Shown: in pieces, positions 25,925 to 34,855 of the stretch
How positions within the stretch are numbered: position 1 is the first letter of the stretch
Layout: every line of letters begins with the position of its first letter
Assembly (NCBI RefSeq): GCF_045862785.1
Contig: NZ_BQXO01000007.1
Span: 1 to 64,000, forward strand
Origin: Furfurilactobacillus curtus
GTDB lineage: Bacteria; Bacillota; Bacilli; Lactobacillales; Lactobacillaceae
DNA: 64,000 nt
Reading direction: 5' to 3'
Program-made: the position numbers and the translations under genes
Notes under the pieces: generated by a model
What the model saw: only the letters and a program-made list of their open reading frames with translations
What the model was told of the DNA's origin: nothing
Databases searched by the model: none

Positions 25925-26785
25925 TCACTTTACGATGTACACCCGGTCCTTAATCAGATCGAAGTCATGAAAATGTCGGTTTAAGTCAGCATTTTCAGTT
26001 AATTTTGCGTGTTGCCAAAATGCTGTTGAGCCAGTGGCGCCCCCTTTTTCACCGATGACGATCAATTGAGGCGCATTTGGAAGCTGGCGAACAGCTTGCA
26101 GAACTTGCCAGTCGATCTCTTGACCATCTGGTGACCAGCTCATAATAATCGCGTCCACATTCGTACCATACTTGGCGATTGCTGCTAAAGCATCCAGTGG
26201 TTCAACTTCGATGACTGGATGCCTGCCTGTTTCATTTTCGTTAGTCCAAGCAGTGGAATCAGTGACGTATAAAGTTTGATTGGCGTCGTGATCGCGCAAT
26301 CCTTTAGAAATATAACCATTACCAGCCATGAGTTCTAGCGTGGGAACACCTTTGAGATAGTTGCTCAAATCATTAGTGAAGGGCGCAGAAATATAAGCCC
26401 ACATACCATACGTCGCTTCTAAATAATCACGAAAGTCGCGTAATTGATGGTCTAATTTCGGCAAGGCCGCGGAGAGTGTTGCCCATTTTTGGTCGCCGAT
26501 TGGATCACCTAGTGGATACTTAGCTAAGAGGGTTTGGTAGATCGTATCTTGATAATTATCGGGCAACAGTAACGGTGGTAATGGTTGGGGCAATAACCCA
26601 GCTGCCAGTAAGCGATCAGCTTCTAGGACTTGGTTAATGAGAAAGACGGCCGCACTATAATCAGTAAACTGCTCGCGAAAGGCCTGCATTTTGGTGATGT
26701 AATCGGAGTTTGATCGCGGGGCTAGGTGAGGTTGCCTGACGTGTGGAAATTGGCGTTTTAACTTCTTACGTTGTTTTGGATTCAT
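25925..26785 (-). CDS. Putative SAM-dependent methyltransferase-like protein
   Basis: 286 residues. The central LELMAGNGYISKGLRD matches motif I of class I methyltransferases, followed by VTDSTAW after strand 2 and DAIIMSWSPDG in the position of motif II/strand 4. The N-terminal 100 residues are helical and basic at the start (KQRKKLKRQF). No target-recognition domain is visible, so the substrate is unknown. It lies 13 bp downstream of the XRE gene with GAAGGAG before the ATG. The clustering with XRE and lipase-like genes looks like one transcription unit. Confidence 0.65.
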   Translation of the reverse strand: MNPKQRKKLKRQFPHVRQPHLAPRSNSDYITKMQAFREQFTDYSAAVFLINQVLEADRLLAAGLLPQPLPPLLLPDNYQDTIYQTLLAKYPLGDPIGDQKWATLSAALPKLDHQLRDFRDYLEATYGMWAYISAPFTNDLSNYLKGVPTLELMAGNGYISKGLRDHDANQTLYVTDSTAWTNENETGRHPVIEVEPLDALAAIAKYGTNVDAIIMSWSPDGQEIDWQVLQAVRQLPNAPQLIVIGEKGGATGSTAFWQHAKLTENADLNRHFHDFDLIKDRVYIVK

Positions 26786-26797
26786 TTACAAACTCCT

Positions 26798-27214
26798 TCA
26801 AGGTTCATCATAACCGAGATCAAGCTCTTCTTGATGGTCGATGGGAACGTCACGTTGCCGGGTTTGGCGACCATGCATGAATCCTTCAATCAATTGATAA
26901 ATATCATAACGATTTTGACTGCTCAAGGCTTCGCCATTAAAGGTCAGCCGTTTGCCGGATAAAAACAAGCGACCGAGATCATACTCATCTTGCTCGGCCT
27001 TACCTGTTAAATAGTCCAATGAGACATCCAAATATTCAGATAACTTACGGACTTCAATGTAAGTGGGTGTGCGCACACCGCGTTCCCAGTTACCGAGCTG
27101 CGAAGCCGTATTTGGTCGTTCATTAGGTGCTAGATGTTGATTTAATGCATCTGCTAGTTGATCAAGGGTGATATTGCGGCCGCGACGTAAAGCTCGCAAA
27201 CGATCAGGAAACAT
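26798..27214 (-). CDS. XRE-family DNA-binding protein
   Basis: About 138 residues. An N-terminal helix-turn-helix (RLRALRRGRNITLDQLADALN, then NTASQLGNWERGVRTPT and LSEYLDVSLDYLTG) is classic XRE/Cro. The C-terminal 65 residues are acidic and helical (YDIYQLIEGFMHG) and probably serve oligomerisation or sensing. The start at 27214 (MFPDRLRALR) is chosen because it begins four bases after the upstream hydrolase stop and has GAAAGTGA upstream. A TTG-type start nearer 27241 would overlap that gene. Confidence 0.85.
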   Translation of the reverse strand: MFPDRLRALRRGRNITLDQLADALNQHLAPNERPNTASQLGNWERGVRTPTYIEVRKLSEYLDVSLDYLTGKAEQDEYDLGRLFLSGKRLTFNGEALSSQNRYDIYQLIEGFMHGRQTRQRDVPIDHQEELDLGYDEP

Positions 27215-27218
27215 GGGA

Positions 27219-28154
27219 TCACTTTCTTTCTGTAATGGCATTTTGTTCGAGCCACGTTAAAATGGCTTGATAGACGAGCTGCCGGTCATCCTCATTTAAA
27301 ATTTCATGACGCATGCCCGGCCAAATTTTCAAGCTGACGTTTCGATGGCCAGCGTTAATGAGGTGTTTAACGTGCTGGCGCGGCCCAATACTAAAGCCGC
27401 CTACAGGATCTTCTTGTCCGCTGGTAAATAAGATGGGCAACGTTAATGGGATACCGTTAAACCAATGATGATGGGTAGAGAGCGTGGCCATTCGAAATAA
27501 GATGGAAAAACCATTGTTGGTAAAGGTGAAACCTGACAACGGATCTTCGTTATAGCGCTGCACATTTTGTGGATTAGCCGATAACCATTGAAAAGGTGAG
27601 GATTCTGGAAAACGTTTGGCATAACCACCAAATGCTAGGTTGTCTAACATATGATTCGGGTGACGTGGTGCAAAAAAGTTGAAGATTGCGACTACTGGAC
27701 GAACGATTGCCAACGCCGGATGGTAAGCAGCTGAACCGATAATGACAGCGGCATCAACCCAAGCACCATAATGTGTGAGATATAATTGTGTCATCATAGC
27801 GCCCATCGAATGCCCAATAATGATGTGGGGGATGCCGGGATACTCATGACGTAGCTGTTTGGTCAGTGTGAATTCGTCATCGATTAAGTGTTCAATAGCT
27901 TGATGCTTGCCAAAGTAGCCCAAAGGGGTCTGGCCGACGGAATGACCGTGTCCTAAATGATTATCACCAGCAACTACCCAGCCATGAGCAGCCAAAAACT
28001 CGGCAAATTCTGCGTAACGATCGATATGTTCAGCCATTCCGTGGACGATTTGTACGGTACCGACAATGTCCACGACATTATCGGGTGTCCAGCGACGTGC
28101 TTCTAATTCATGGCGCCGATCAGTTGAAGGAAAGGAAAAGGTCGTGACTGTCAT
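27219..28154 (-). CDS. Alpha/beta hydrolase (monoacylglycerol-lipase/S33-like)
   Basis: 311 residues. VHGMAEHIDRYAEFA at residues 38-52 is the signature of the Hydrolase_4 / monoglyceride lipase group. The nucleophile elbow is GHSMGAMM near residue 115, the acid is in SGQEDPVGG and the His in GMRHEIL. It should cleave acyl esters (lysophospholipid or monoacylglycerol-type), probably in the cytoplasm since no signal is seen. GGGAGG precedes ATG 28154. It heads a leftward block with the XRE and methyltransferase-like genes and lies 13 bp after pepF. Confidence 0.88.
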   Translation of the reverse strand: MTVTTFSFPSTDRRHELEARRWTPDNVVDIVGTVQIVHGMAEHIDRYAEFAEFLAAHGWVVAGDNHLGHGHSVGQTPLGYFGKHQAIEHLIDDEFTLTKQLRHEYPGIPHIIIGHSMGAMMTQLYLTHYGAWVDAAVIIGSAAYHPALAIVRPVVAIFNFFAPRHPNHMLDNLAFGGYAKRFPESSPFQWLSANPQNVQRYNEDPLSGFTFTNNGFSILFRMATLSTHHHWFNGIPLTLPILFTSGQEDPVGGFSIGPRQHVKHLINAGHRNVSLKIWPGMRHEILNEDDRQLVYQAILTWLEQNAITERK

Positions 28155-28167
28155 GAAAACCTCCCAG

Positions 28168-29980
28168 TTATTTGACGAAGGGATCAGATAGCTCGATAAA
28201 GCGATTAATATCTTTTCGGACTAAATTGGCGCCGTTTTGCCAGAAGCCTGGTTGAGTTAAGTCCACGTCTAAGTGCTTTTTAGCGAGCGCTTCCGTTGAC
28301 ATATTTGCTGTGTCACGCAGTAAGGCAATGTAACGCTCCTCGAAGTCACCCCCGTCGGCTTGCGCTTTGGCATAGATGCCTAGGCTGAATAGATAGCCAA
28401 ATGTATAAGGAAAATTATAAAAGGGGATATCGTCAATATAAAAGTGCAATTTGCTAGCCCAAAAATGGGGATGATAGGTGCCCAAGTGGTTTGAAAAGGC
28501 CCATTTTTGAGCGGCCAGCATCAATTCGTTTAATCGAGCAGGTGTGACAAGACCCTGTTGTCGTTCTTTGTAAAAGTTTGTTTCAAATAAGTAGCGTGCA
28601 CGAATATTCATGAACATCGCTACAGGATTCGTCATTTTCGCATCAAGCAGATTAATTTGTTCGCCGACAGAGGTGGCCGCGTTAACGTTGGCGTCCGCGA
28701 CAATTAATTCGGCAAATGTGGACGCAGTTTCTGCCACATTCATCGCATAGTCGCGCCGCATCTCGGGTAAGTCCTTGACCATATCATAGTGAAAAGCGTG
28801 GCCTAACTCATGGGCGATGGTCGCCGCATCATCAGGCGTGCCGGTATAAGTCATGAGGATTCTTGATTCTTGGCGTTCTGGCAGTTCAACCATGTAGCCA
28901 CCAGGTTGTTTGCCTGGGCGATCTTCTACTTCAATCCAGGCGTGGTCAAAGGCGCGTTGAGCTAAGGCCGCCATTTTTGGACTAAACTTGTTAAAGTTAG
29001 TGACAATAAAATCAGCAGCGTCGTCGTAACTTAGGCTTTGACTGTGATAACCGTCGACCATAATTGGCGCCGTTTGATCTTGCCAGTCATAATGATCTTT
29101 GCCCAGCAAAGCAGCTTTGCGATCCATGTAGGGGATAAACATGTCTTTATTGGCTTCAACGACATTCCACATGGTGCTTAATGTCCGACGACTCATTCGA
29201 CTGAGTTCGAGCGGTCGCTTTAAAAAATCGTCAACATGATGAAGTTGATAATTTTGTAAACGAAAGCCCGCTAAGTGGTTCAAAGTATCGCCAACGATGC
29301 TTTCTTGGGCTCCCCAAGCCTCTTCATAGGCAGGCATCAGATGATCACGAGTGGCATTCTGTGGTGCGCCAGTGAGCTGATTTAGTGCTTGCCCAGCTGA
29401 CAATGTTGTAGTGTGACCATCAGCGTTTTGATAGGGAACCTCGATTTTACCAGCGATGGTGTCATAATGATGGCTCCAACCGGAAAAACCATCGATGGAC
29501 AATTTGTTGATCATGCTCTCGGTGGCTGGATCCAGCTGTTCGAGGGCCTTGTTGGCGAATTTCACTCAGATTGAAGCTGATTTCCTCAAAATCCGATTGG
29601 CTCAATAATTGTTTAAAATCGTCTTCGCTCAAATCGGCCAGTTGTTTGCCAAATTTAACTTCGAGGTCGTCAAAGTTGGTTTTAACCGTCGTCAATTGAG
29701 CCAATTTGGGTGGAATGGCGGGATTATTAAAGTCCGCTGAAAGATGAGCTGACCAGAAAACATCCAACTCCTTTAAACCATCAGCGATGGCATTGCGAGC
29801 GGTTAGGTAAGCCTGTAGTCCCGTAAAAGCTGGGGCGTCTTCAACCAAATCTAGTTCTGCTTGCGAAATCGTTAAGGCGTTAATTTGCTTTGCCAATGCT
29901 GATAAGCGGTCGTTGGCGGCTGGCGAATCATAGCCACCCGGGAAAATGCTTTCTAGATCCCAAGTTTGTTGATATTTCAT
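28168..29980 (-). pseudogene. pepF: Oligoendopeptidase F (M3 family), single-base frameshift
   Basis: Two overlapping frames make up one PepF of about 600 residues, the normal length. The N-terminal frame (from ATG 29980) ends correctly at FNLSEIR and then runs out of frame. The second frame continues NKALEQLDPATESMINKLS and holds the zinc motif AHELGHAFHYD plus the downstream Glu helix (NVAETASTFAELI). Removing one G of the GG at about 29554-29555 restores SEIRNKALEQL. The enzyme cuts 7-17-residue peptides in the cytoplasm. A sequencing error cannot be told from a real null allele here. Confidence 0.85.
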
Positions 29981-30146
29981 CTTAATCCCTCCATCAAGGC
30001 TGATATTACCGTTATTATACCAGTCCTAACGATACACGAACGCCTTAATTGTAGGCGGTTGCATTCTATTAGTCTGTGGCCGACTAACTTGTCTCGATTT
30101 GAAGTAAGTGTTACAGTGTGAAAACTGGGTTAGGGGGTTAACAGTT

Positions 30147-31124
30147 TTGACAAAACATCGCATGAAACATTCATCTACTAAGGTTAGACGACACCATCGT
30201 GGACTGTGGATCAGTCTGGTTGTAGTTGTTATCCTGCTGGTCGTGGGTCTAATTGGCGCAGGCAATTATTTTTTTCAGGTAGCAGAAGTTCGCAGTCATA
30301 AAGCCTTTATTCATAATGGGGCCTTGAAACGAAGTGACCCGTTATATGAACAAGATAAATGGTTTAAAGAACAGCCTAAACAGACTTGGCGCCAGACGAC
30401 ACCAGATCATCTCAAACTAGTTGCCAATTATTTGCCAGCTACAAAAGCGACCAATAAGACCGTGGTCATTGCACATGGGTTTGGTGGTGACAAAGAAAAA
30501 ATGTCCGCTTACGGGACGATGTTTCATCGTATGGGCTACAACGTCCTGATCCCAGATGATCGAGCTGCGGGCCAATCACAGGGCAAATACATCGGATATG
30601 GCTGGCTGGACCGCAAAGATTATTTGCGTTGGTTAAAAATGGTGGTGAACAAAAATGGTCAAAATAGTCAGATCGTGATGTTTGGTGTCTCAATGGGTGG
30701 GGCCACAACCATGATGGTTAGTGGCGAACATGATGTGCCCAAACAGGTTAAGGCTTATGTCGAAGATTGTGGCTATACGACGGTCGAAGATGAGATTAAC
30801 TACCAAGCCAAAGCCATGTATAATCTACCTTCATGGCCATTAGTGCCAGTTGTGAGTGCAATCAGTCAGTTGCGAGCTGGCTATAATTATCGTGAGGCTA
30901 GTGCAGTGAAGGCTGTGGCTCATAATCGACGACCAATCATGTTTATTCATGGTTCGAAAGATAAATTTGTGCCAACGAAGATGGTCTACACGTTATATCA
31001 TGCCGCCAACGAACCGAAGCAATTGTGGGTAGTTAAAGGCGCGGGCCATGCTGCATCATTTAGCAAAAATCCGCATGTTTACCAAGTTCGGATAACAAAG
31101 TTTTTAGACCGGTACATTAAATGA
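30147..31124 (+). CDS. Membrane-anchored alpha/beta hydrolase
   Basis: About 325 residues. A basic N-terminus (TKHRMKHSSTKVRRHHRG) and one strong membrane segment (WISLVVVVILLVVGLIGAG) anchor an extracytoplasmic hydrolase domain. Motifs: AHGFGGDKE oxyanion loop, DDRAAGQSQG, nucleophile GVSMGGAT, acid in HGSKDKFVP and His in GAGHAASF. It resembles the YqkD-type serine hydrolases found across Firmicutes, whose substrates are unknown. The TTG at 30147, nine bases after AGGGGG, is the best start; the GTG at 30108 has no ribosome binding site. Confidence 0.85.
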   Translation: MTKHRMKHSSTKVRRHHRGLWISLVVVVILLVVGLIGAGNYFFQVAEVRSHKAFIHNGALKRSDPLYEQDKWFKEQPKQTWRQTTPDHLKLVANYLPATKATNKTVVIAHGFGGDKEKMSAYGTMFHRMGYNVLIPDDRAAGQSQGKYIGYGWLDRKDYLRWLKMVVNKNGQNSQIVMFGVSMGGATTMMVSGEHDVPKQVKAYVEDCGYTTVEDEINYQAKAMYNLPSWPLVPVVSAISQLRAGYNYREASAVKAVAHNRRPIMFIHGSKDKFVPTKMVYTLYHAANEPKQLWVVKGAGHAASFSKNPHVYQVRITKFLDRYIK

Positions 31125-31154
31125 TGTCAACTTGACTCCTAGATAACGAATAAA

Positions 31155-31207
31155 AGCGTTCCTAATCCTTGCCTAAGTCAGACAAGGATTAGGAACGCTC
31201 TATTTTA
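31155..31207. terminator. Bidirectional terminator
   Basis: AGCGTTCCTAATCCTTG and CAAGGATTAGGAACGCT make a perfect 17-bp stem around an 11-base loop, flanked by AAAA and TATTTT. Confidence 0.9.
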
Positions 31208-31264
31208 GTGGAATTAATTCTTAAGGGGGCATCTTTGAAAAAAGTCATGAGGCACTTAGGACTA

Positions 31265-31921
31265 CTAATGCAGCAGGGTCAGGCTGTTAGTCAGTGGCAT
31301 TCTGGTTGTATAAAGCGTATTAATTGGTGAATCAGTTGGAATACCAAGCGCAATGCCCATGGCCAGTAGTTGCGTTGCTTGCAGATTTGTTTCCTGTCGA
31401 ACGATATCTGGATAACGCACAAGTTCATAGGCAGGAATTGAACCAATTCCATGGTCTGTTGCGCTTAACGCTAGCGTTTGGCCGACAGCACCGAGGTCGT
31501 ATAAGGACCATCCTGTTGCATTTTGAGGAACGGTTAGATAAACGATAGCAGCTGCATTGAAAAGCGTGGCTTGAGCTTGTGAAAAGGTCGCGATTCCCTG
31601 CGGATCCTTATTAAGGGTTTCATTAACTTGTTGATTCCAATTTTCCATGTTTTGTTGCGCTTCGCGAGCAAAATCGTTACGGTGGGCGACGCTTAAATCG
31701 GCTGTGCCACCACGTCCAGCGACAGCGCGCTCGTAGTGACGTTTTTTGATGCGCTTGAGCGTAGCACCGGTGACGATAGTGATGTGCCAGGGCTGGGAAT
31801 TCGCCCAAGATGGGGCGCGTGTGGCATCTGTTACAAGTTGCTCCAAGACGGTTGAATCGAGGGGGGTATCTTTAAAAGTGCGAATTGATCGGCGCTGATA
31901 CACGACATCGTGAAATTCCAT
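31265..31921 (-). CDS. Nitroreductase-family FMN oxidoreductase
   Basis: 218 residues. RRSIRTFKDTPLD near residue 10 and APSWANSQPWHITIVTG near 36-52 are the FMN-binding start of the nitroreductase fold. The later YDLGAVGQTLALSATDHGIGSIP and LLAMGIALGIP segments complete it. It would reduce nitro, quinone or enone compounds with NAD(P)H. GGAGG precedes ATG 31921. It lies 22 bp after the OYE-type gene in the same direction, so the two redox enzymes are probably co-expressed under the TetR gene at 33213. Confidence 0.9.
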   Translation of the reverse strand: MEFHDVVYQRRSIRTFKDTPLDSTVLEQLVTDATRAPSWANSQPWHITIVTGATLKRIKKRHYERAVAGRGGTADLSVAHRNDFAREAQQNMENWNQQVNETLNKDPQGIATFSQAQATLFNAAAIVYLTVPQNATGWSLYDLGAVGQTLALSATDHGIGSIPAYELVRYPDIVRQETNLQATQLLAMGIALGIPTDSPINTLYTTRMPLTNSLTLLH

Positions 31922-31942
31922 AATGGACTATCCTCCTTTCGT

Positions 31943-33088
31943 CTATCCAGCAGTTGGCGTTAAGCCAGGTAAAGGGATTGCGCCACCATAGCCATTTGGA
32001 TCCAGATAAGTTGCGATTAGCGGTTGGGGAAGTTGGACATTTAAAATCCGTTGATTGGCCATTGTGGTGACGATATTCGCTTCTTTTCCAGCAGCAATTT
32101 TGGGTGTAAATTGCGGATCAATTAAAGCTGCTCGCGCAATGTAAAAACCATCGGCGAGCTGGCGAGCTCGGCGACCATCCGCAGCCGTGTGAATTTGTGA
32201 ACCGATAAAGACGGGAATTGACTGTGATAGCGCTTGACGCAAGAGTTGGGCGAACGTGGCAGTGTGGTTAGCTGGTACAGCCTCATAGTTATATTGGGCA
32301 CCCGTTAAAGAGACATTAAGATAGTCAAAGCCAATTTTTTTGGCCGCTTTAATCTGCGTCAACATGTCGTCAATCGTGTAACCGACTGTTTGACCATGAA
32401 TCTCTTCTGGGCTAATACGCAGACCTAAAATAAAATCCGGTCGATGAGCTTGTTTGATCGTGTCTGCGACAGCTTGTAATACAGCCAGCGGCAGTGCAGC
32501 ACGTTTATTTAGTGATCCACCCCAAGCATCAGTACGGCGATTGGAATAACTAGAAAAGAACTGTTGTAATAAATCATGGTTGCAATTATGAATTTCAACA
32601 CCGTCAAATCCAGCCGCCATTGCGCGTTTAGTCGCAGTCGCAAAGTCATTCACAACCTGTTGGATATCGGATTCTGTCATTTTAGCAACAGGATAAGCTA
32701 ACCACGGAAAGTCGCGTGCACTTGGCGCGTAAACGGTCAGCCCGTTAGCCTGTGAGACTTTACTTTCCCGTCCACCATGGCTAAGTTGTAAGATTGCTTT
32801 GTTATGATGATGATTCATTGCTGCTGCGTAACGTTTGAGACCAAGAATCGTATCATCGGTTGCGACGCTTAATTGACCAGGTTCCACCAGACCAGCGGCA
32901 CTCACGGCTGCATAACCGGTAACTAAGATTCCGGCAACGTTGGATCGTGCTTTCATGTAATTGACTTGAGCATCAGTGACTCGCCCATGAGTGTCTGCGG
33001 AACGATCACACATGGGGGCCATCATGACTCGGTTGCTAAGGGTGACTCCGTTTGCTAGAGTCAGAGGATCAAGAATTGGATTTGTCAT
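31943..33088 (-). CDS. Old-yellow-enzyme-type NADH:flavin oxidoreductase
   Basis: About 381 residues of the OYE TIM barrel: LSNRVMMAPMCDRS at the start, ILQLSHGGRES on strand 3, GVEIHNCNHDLLQQFFS with SNRRTDAWGG on strands 4-5. In most relatives the substrate-binding pair is H-x-A-N (as HGAN); here it reads HNCN. ATG 33088 with GGAGG eight bases upstream is preferred over a longer reading to 33178. It is divergent from the TetR gene at 33213, and upstream of the nitroreductase in one leftward operon. The role is probably enone or xenobiotic reduction. Confidence 0.9.
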   Translation of the reverse strand: MTNPILDPLTLANGVTLSNRVMMAPMCDRSADTHGRVTDAQVNYMKARSNVAGILVTGYAAVSAAGLVEPGQLSVATDDTILGLKRYAAAMNHHHNKAILQLSHGGRESKVSQANGLTVYAPSARDFPWLAYPVAKMTESDIQQVVNDFATATKRAMAAGFDGVEIHNCNHDLLQQFFSSYSNRRTDAWGGSLNKRAALPLAVLQAVADTIKQAHRPDFILGLRISPEEIHGQTVGYTIDDMLTQIKAAKKIGFDYLNVSLTGAQYNYEAVPANHTATFAQLLRQALSQSIPVFIGSQIHTAADGRRARQLADGFYIARAALIDPQFTPKIAAGKEANIVTTMANQRILNVQLPQPLIATYLDPNGYGGAIPLPGLTPTAG

Positions 33089-33171
33089 AATTTTCCTCCG
33101 AAAGACGTGATTATCAAACGTACCATTTGACGTTCTGGAGAGAGAATACCGAAGAATAATTAGAATAGAAA

Positions 33172-33195
33172 CATACACTTACAGGCAAATGTATG
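33172..33195. promoter_or_regulatory. Candidate TetR operator dyad
   Basis: CATACA-N12-TGTATG lies in the interval between the divergent OYE and TetR genes, 17 bp before the TetR start. The arms are perfect but short, so the assignment rests mainly on position. Confidence 0.4.
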
Positions 33196-33212
33196 GTGAC
33201 GAAAGGTGAACC

Positions 33213-33773
33213 ATGGTTGAAAATACAAAACGACGGATTATTGAAACCTTCTTGAATTTGACAACCTCCATGTCCGTGCAAAAGATTTCTATTGCTCGGT
33301 TGATGCGTGATATGAAGCTCCAGCGAGAGACCTACTATTACTATTTTAATGACAAGTACGCGCTAATTGAGGCAAGTTTGGCCATGCTACTATTTGATAG
33401 CTATGACCAGTTAATTAATGATCGTTCATTGGACACTGCCAATCGGGCCGTTTTAGCGCAGATTAAAGCCCATCCGAATTTTTTCAATGATCTGCTAAGT
33501 AATCAAAATGAGTACATGTTCAAACGGCTCTATTGTCAGACCTCATTAGCGGCCATTAATCGGTACTTAGACGCAAACTTTCGGCAAGTACCTGAGACGG
33601 TTCGCTTCGCCGGAAAATTCTATATTTATGCAGTCAATAACGTCGTTTATGAGTGGGTCCAATCGGGGATGAAGACGGATCCAGAAGCATTAGTTCGTCA
33701 ATTTTCGCTGAGCATTCCAGTTGCCCTAGTGCCATACTTTAAGACAACCCAAGAAATTGAGGAGAAAAGCTAA
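33213..33773 (+). CDS. TetR/AcrR-family regulator
   Basis: 186 residues. The helix-turn-helix SVQKISIARLMRDMKLQRETYYYYFNDKYALIE matches the DhaS-like TetR subgroup, followed by an all-helical C-terminal domain. GAAAGG stands before ATG 33213. It faces away from the OYE-nitroreductase operon, its likely target, and its stop overlaps the start of a decayed NAD(P)-binding gene (TAATG), which suggests that gene was once part of the same redox response. Confidence 0.9.
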   Translation: MVENTKRRIIETFLNLTTSMSVQKISIARLMRDMKLQRETYYYYFNDKYALIEASLAMLLFDSYDQLINDRSLDTANRAVLAQIKAHPNFFNDLLSNQNEYMFKRLYCQTSLAAINRYLDANFRQVPETVRFAGKFYIYAVNNVVYEWVQSGMKTDPEALVRQFSLSIPVALVPYFKTTQEIEEKS

Positions 33774-33978
33774 TGAAATTTTTTATTATTGGTGGCGTGG
33801 CCGAGCCGGTCAAATATTAGCGAAACAATTAGTTAATGAAGTTCATACCGTGATCGTTGGTGTACACGAACACAAGCCATTAGCTGATGTTGTGGCAACA
33901 TTAGCCGGTTTATTAAAAGCCGATAATACGGTCCGCGAGGTTATCACAATGCATGCAGGGGGTAAACCAATTCAATAA
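33773..33978 (+). pseudogene. NAD(P)-binding oxidoreductase remnant
   Basis: From ATG 33773 the frame reads MKFFIIGG and then breaks; with one base restored near 33796 it continues RGRAGQILAKQLVNE, the start of a Rossmann NAD(P)-binding protein (YwnB/NmrA-like). After about 30 residues it passes straight to LADVVATLAGLLKADNTV and ends TMHAGGKPIQ, which looks like the C-terminus of such proteins. These are normally about 210 residues, so some 140 residues are gone. A frameshift and a large internal deletion together point to real decay. Confidence 0.65.
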
Positions 33979-34004
33979 GCAATTAATTGAACAGAACTGA
34001 AAAA

Positions 34005-34156
34005 GAGAGCGGGACATAAGTCGGTAAGTGATGAGCACTAAAAGCGAACTGAGAATGATGATGGTTATTCATCGTTGGCAGTTCGCTTTTAGGCGGAGTC
34101 ACTTGACTTATGTCCCGTGTTTGGGCTATTTAGATTATAGTTTTGTCCCAGACTCT
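34005..34156 (+). repeat. Dispersed long-hairpin element, copy C
   Basis: Starts GAGAGCGGGACATAAGTCGG. The core hairpin ends TGTCCCG at 34117, and the AT-rich tail ends TTTTGTCCCAGACTCT at 34156. It lies between the decayed oxidoreductase gene and the leftward immunity-like gene. The rest of this 366-bp gap shows only a doubtful leftward fragment at about 34252-34330. Confidence 0.88.
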
Positions 34157-34345
34157 TTAATGAATGATCACAACTGGTACTCGTTAAAGCGAATCATGCG
34201 GCTTTATTTTTGATAGAAAGATTTCTCATTACGATTAAATATCATCGACGGTTACTTTCTATTTAGTTGACGATCACTGATTGGCTTGCCGGTGGGAAGA
34301 TTAATAACTTCTTTGCATTGGAACCTCCATATGATGATTAATGAA

Positions 34346-34681
34346 CTATTGAAACCAAATTGGCATGTCAATTAGGCCGATCCAACCATATTGAAATGCC
34401 TGTCTGACCTGGTTGTTTAACTCGGCAAGAATTTGAGCTTGTTGTTTGGTGAAATGATACTGTTTCAAAAGGGCAATCCGCTCAAACGCTTTGTTCATCC
34501 TTGCGATTGCCTCAGGCACCTGTCGATATTGTTGGGCAAGCTTGTCCGGTTCGTTGATGGTTTTATAGGTAACTGAGACGATCTGCTGTAAGGCGATTTG
34601 GTCGAGAGGGAGACTTTGATAGAAATCATTCAGTAATTGATTAACATCTTGAAGTGCGCGTATTTTTTTATCTTCGTTCAT
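34346..34681 (-). CDS. Putative bacteriocin immunity protein (enterocin A immunity-like)
   Basis: 111 residues, soluble and helical. The pattern of helices (LLNDFYQSL, IALQQIVSVTYKTINE, IARMNKAFERIALLKQYHF, KQQAQILAELNNQVRQAF) and the exposed C-terminal tail resemble pediocin-like bacteriocin immunity proteins, which are four-helix bundles of about 100 residues. GGAG is eight bases before ATG 34681. No bacteriocin precursor or transporter is next to it, so it would be an orphan immunity gene. The family call is from overall resemblance only. Confidence 0.5.
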   Translation of the reverse strand: MNEDKKIRALQDVNQLLNDFYQSLPLDQIALQQIVSVTYKTINEPDKLAQQYRQVPEAIARMNKAFERIALLKQYHFTKQQAQILAELNNQVRQAFQYGWIGLIDMPIWFQ

Positions 34682-34794
34682 TCGATGGTCTCCAAAAAAA
34701 CTTTGTTTATCAAAGACTTGGGCTGATGTAGCTTGATAAATGAAGCATAGCTCTAAAACTCATAAGATGATAACAATCTTGTTTTTTCGTCAAT

Positions 34795-34841
34795 AAAAAA
34801 TCGCTGAGCGCAGCCAATTTTGTGCGCGTCAGCGATTTTTT
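34795..34841 (-). terminator. Terminator of the YkoEDC operon
   Basis: AAAAAATCGCTGA and TCAGCGATTTTTT form the outer stem, with GCGC arms inside. It lies 15 bp beyond the end of the leftward transporter operon. Confidence 0.9.
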
Positions 34842-34855
34842 AATGAAACGGGATA

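Noticed and set aside
34028..34213. Rightward 61-codon frame across hairpin element copy C
   Set aside because: It is not kept in the other copies of the element, and the element's palindromic structure explains the sequence.
34252..34330. Leftward protein-like fragment CKEVINLPTGKPISDRQLNRK
   Set aside because: No start codon in frame and no family recognised; too short to call a gene or a pseudogene.
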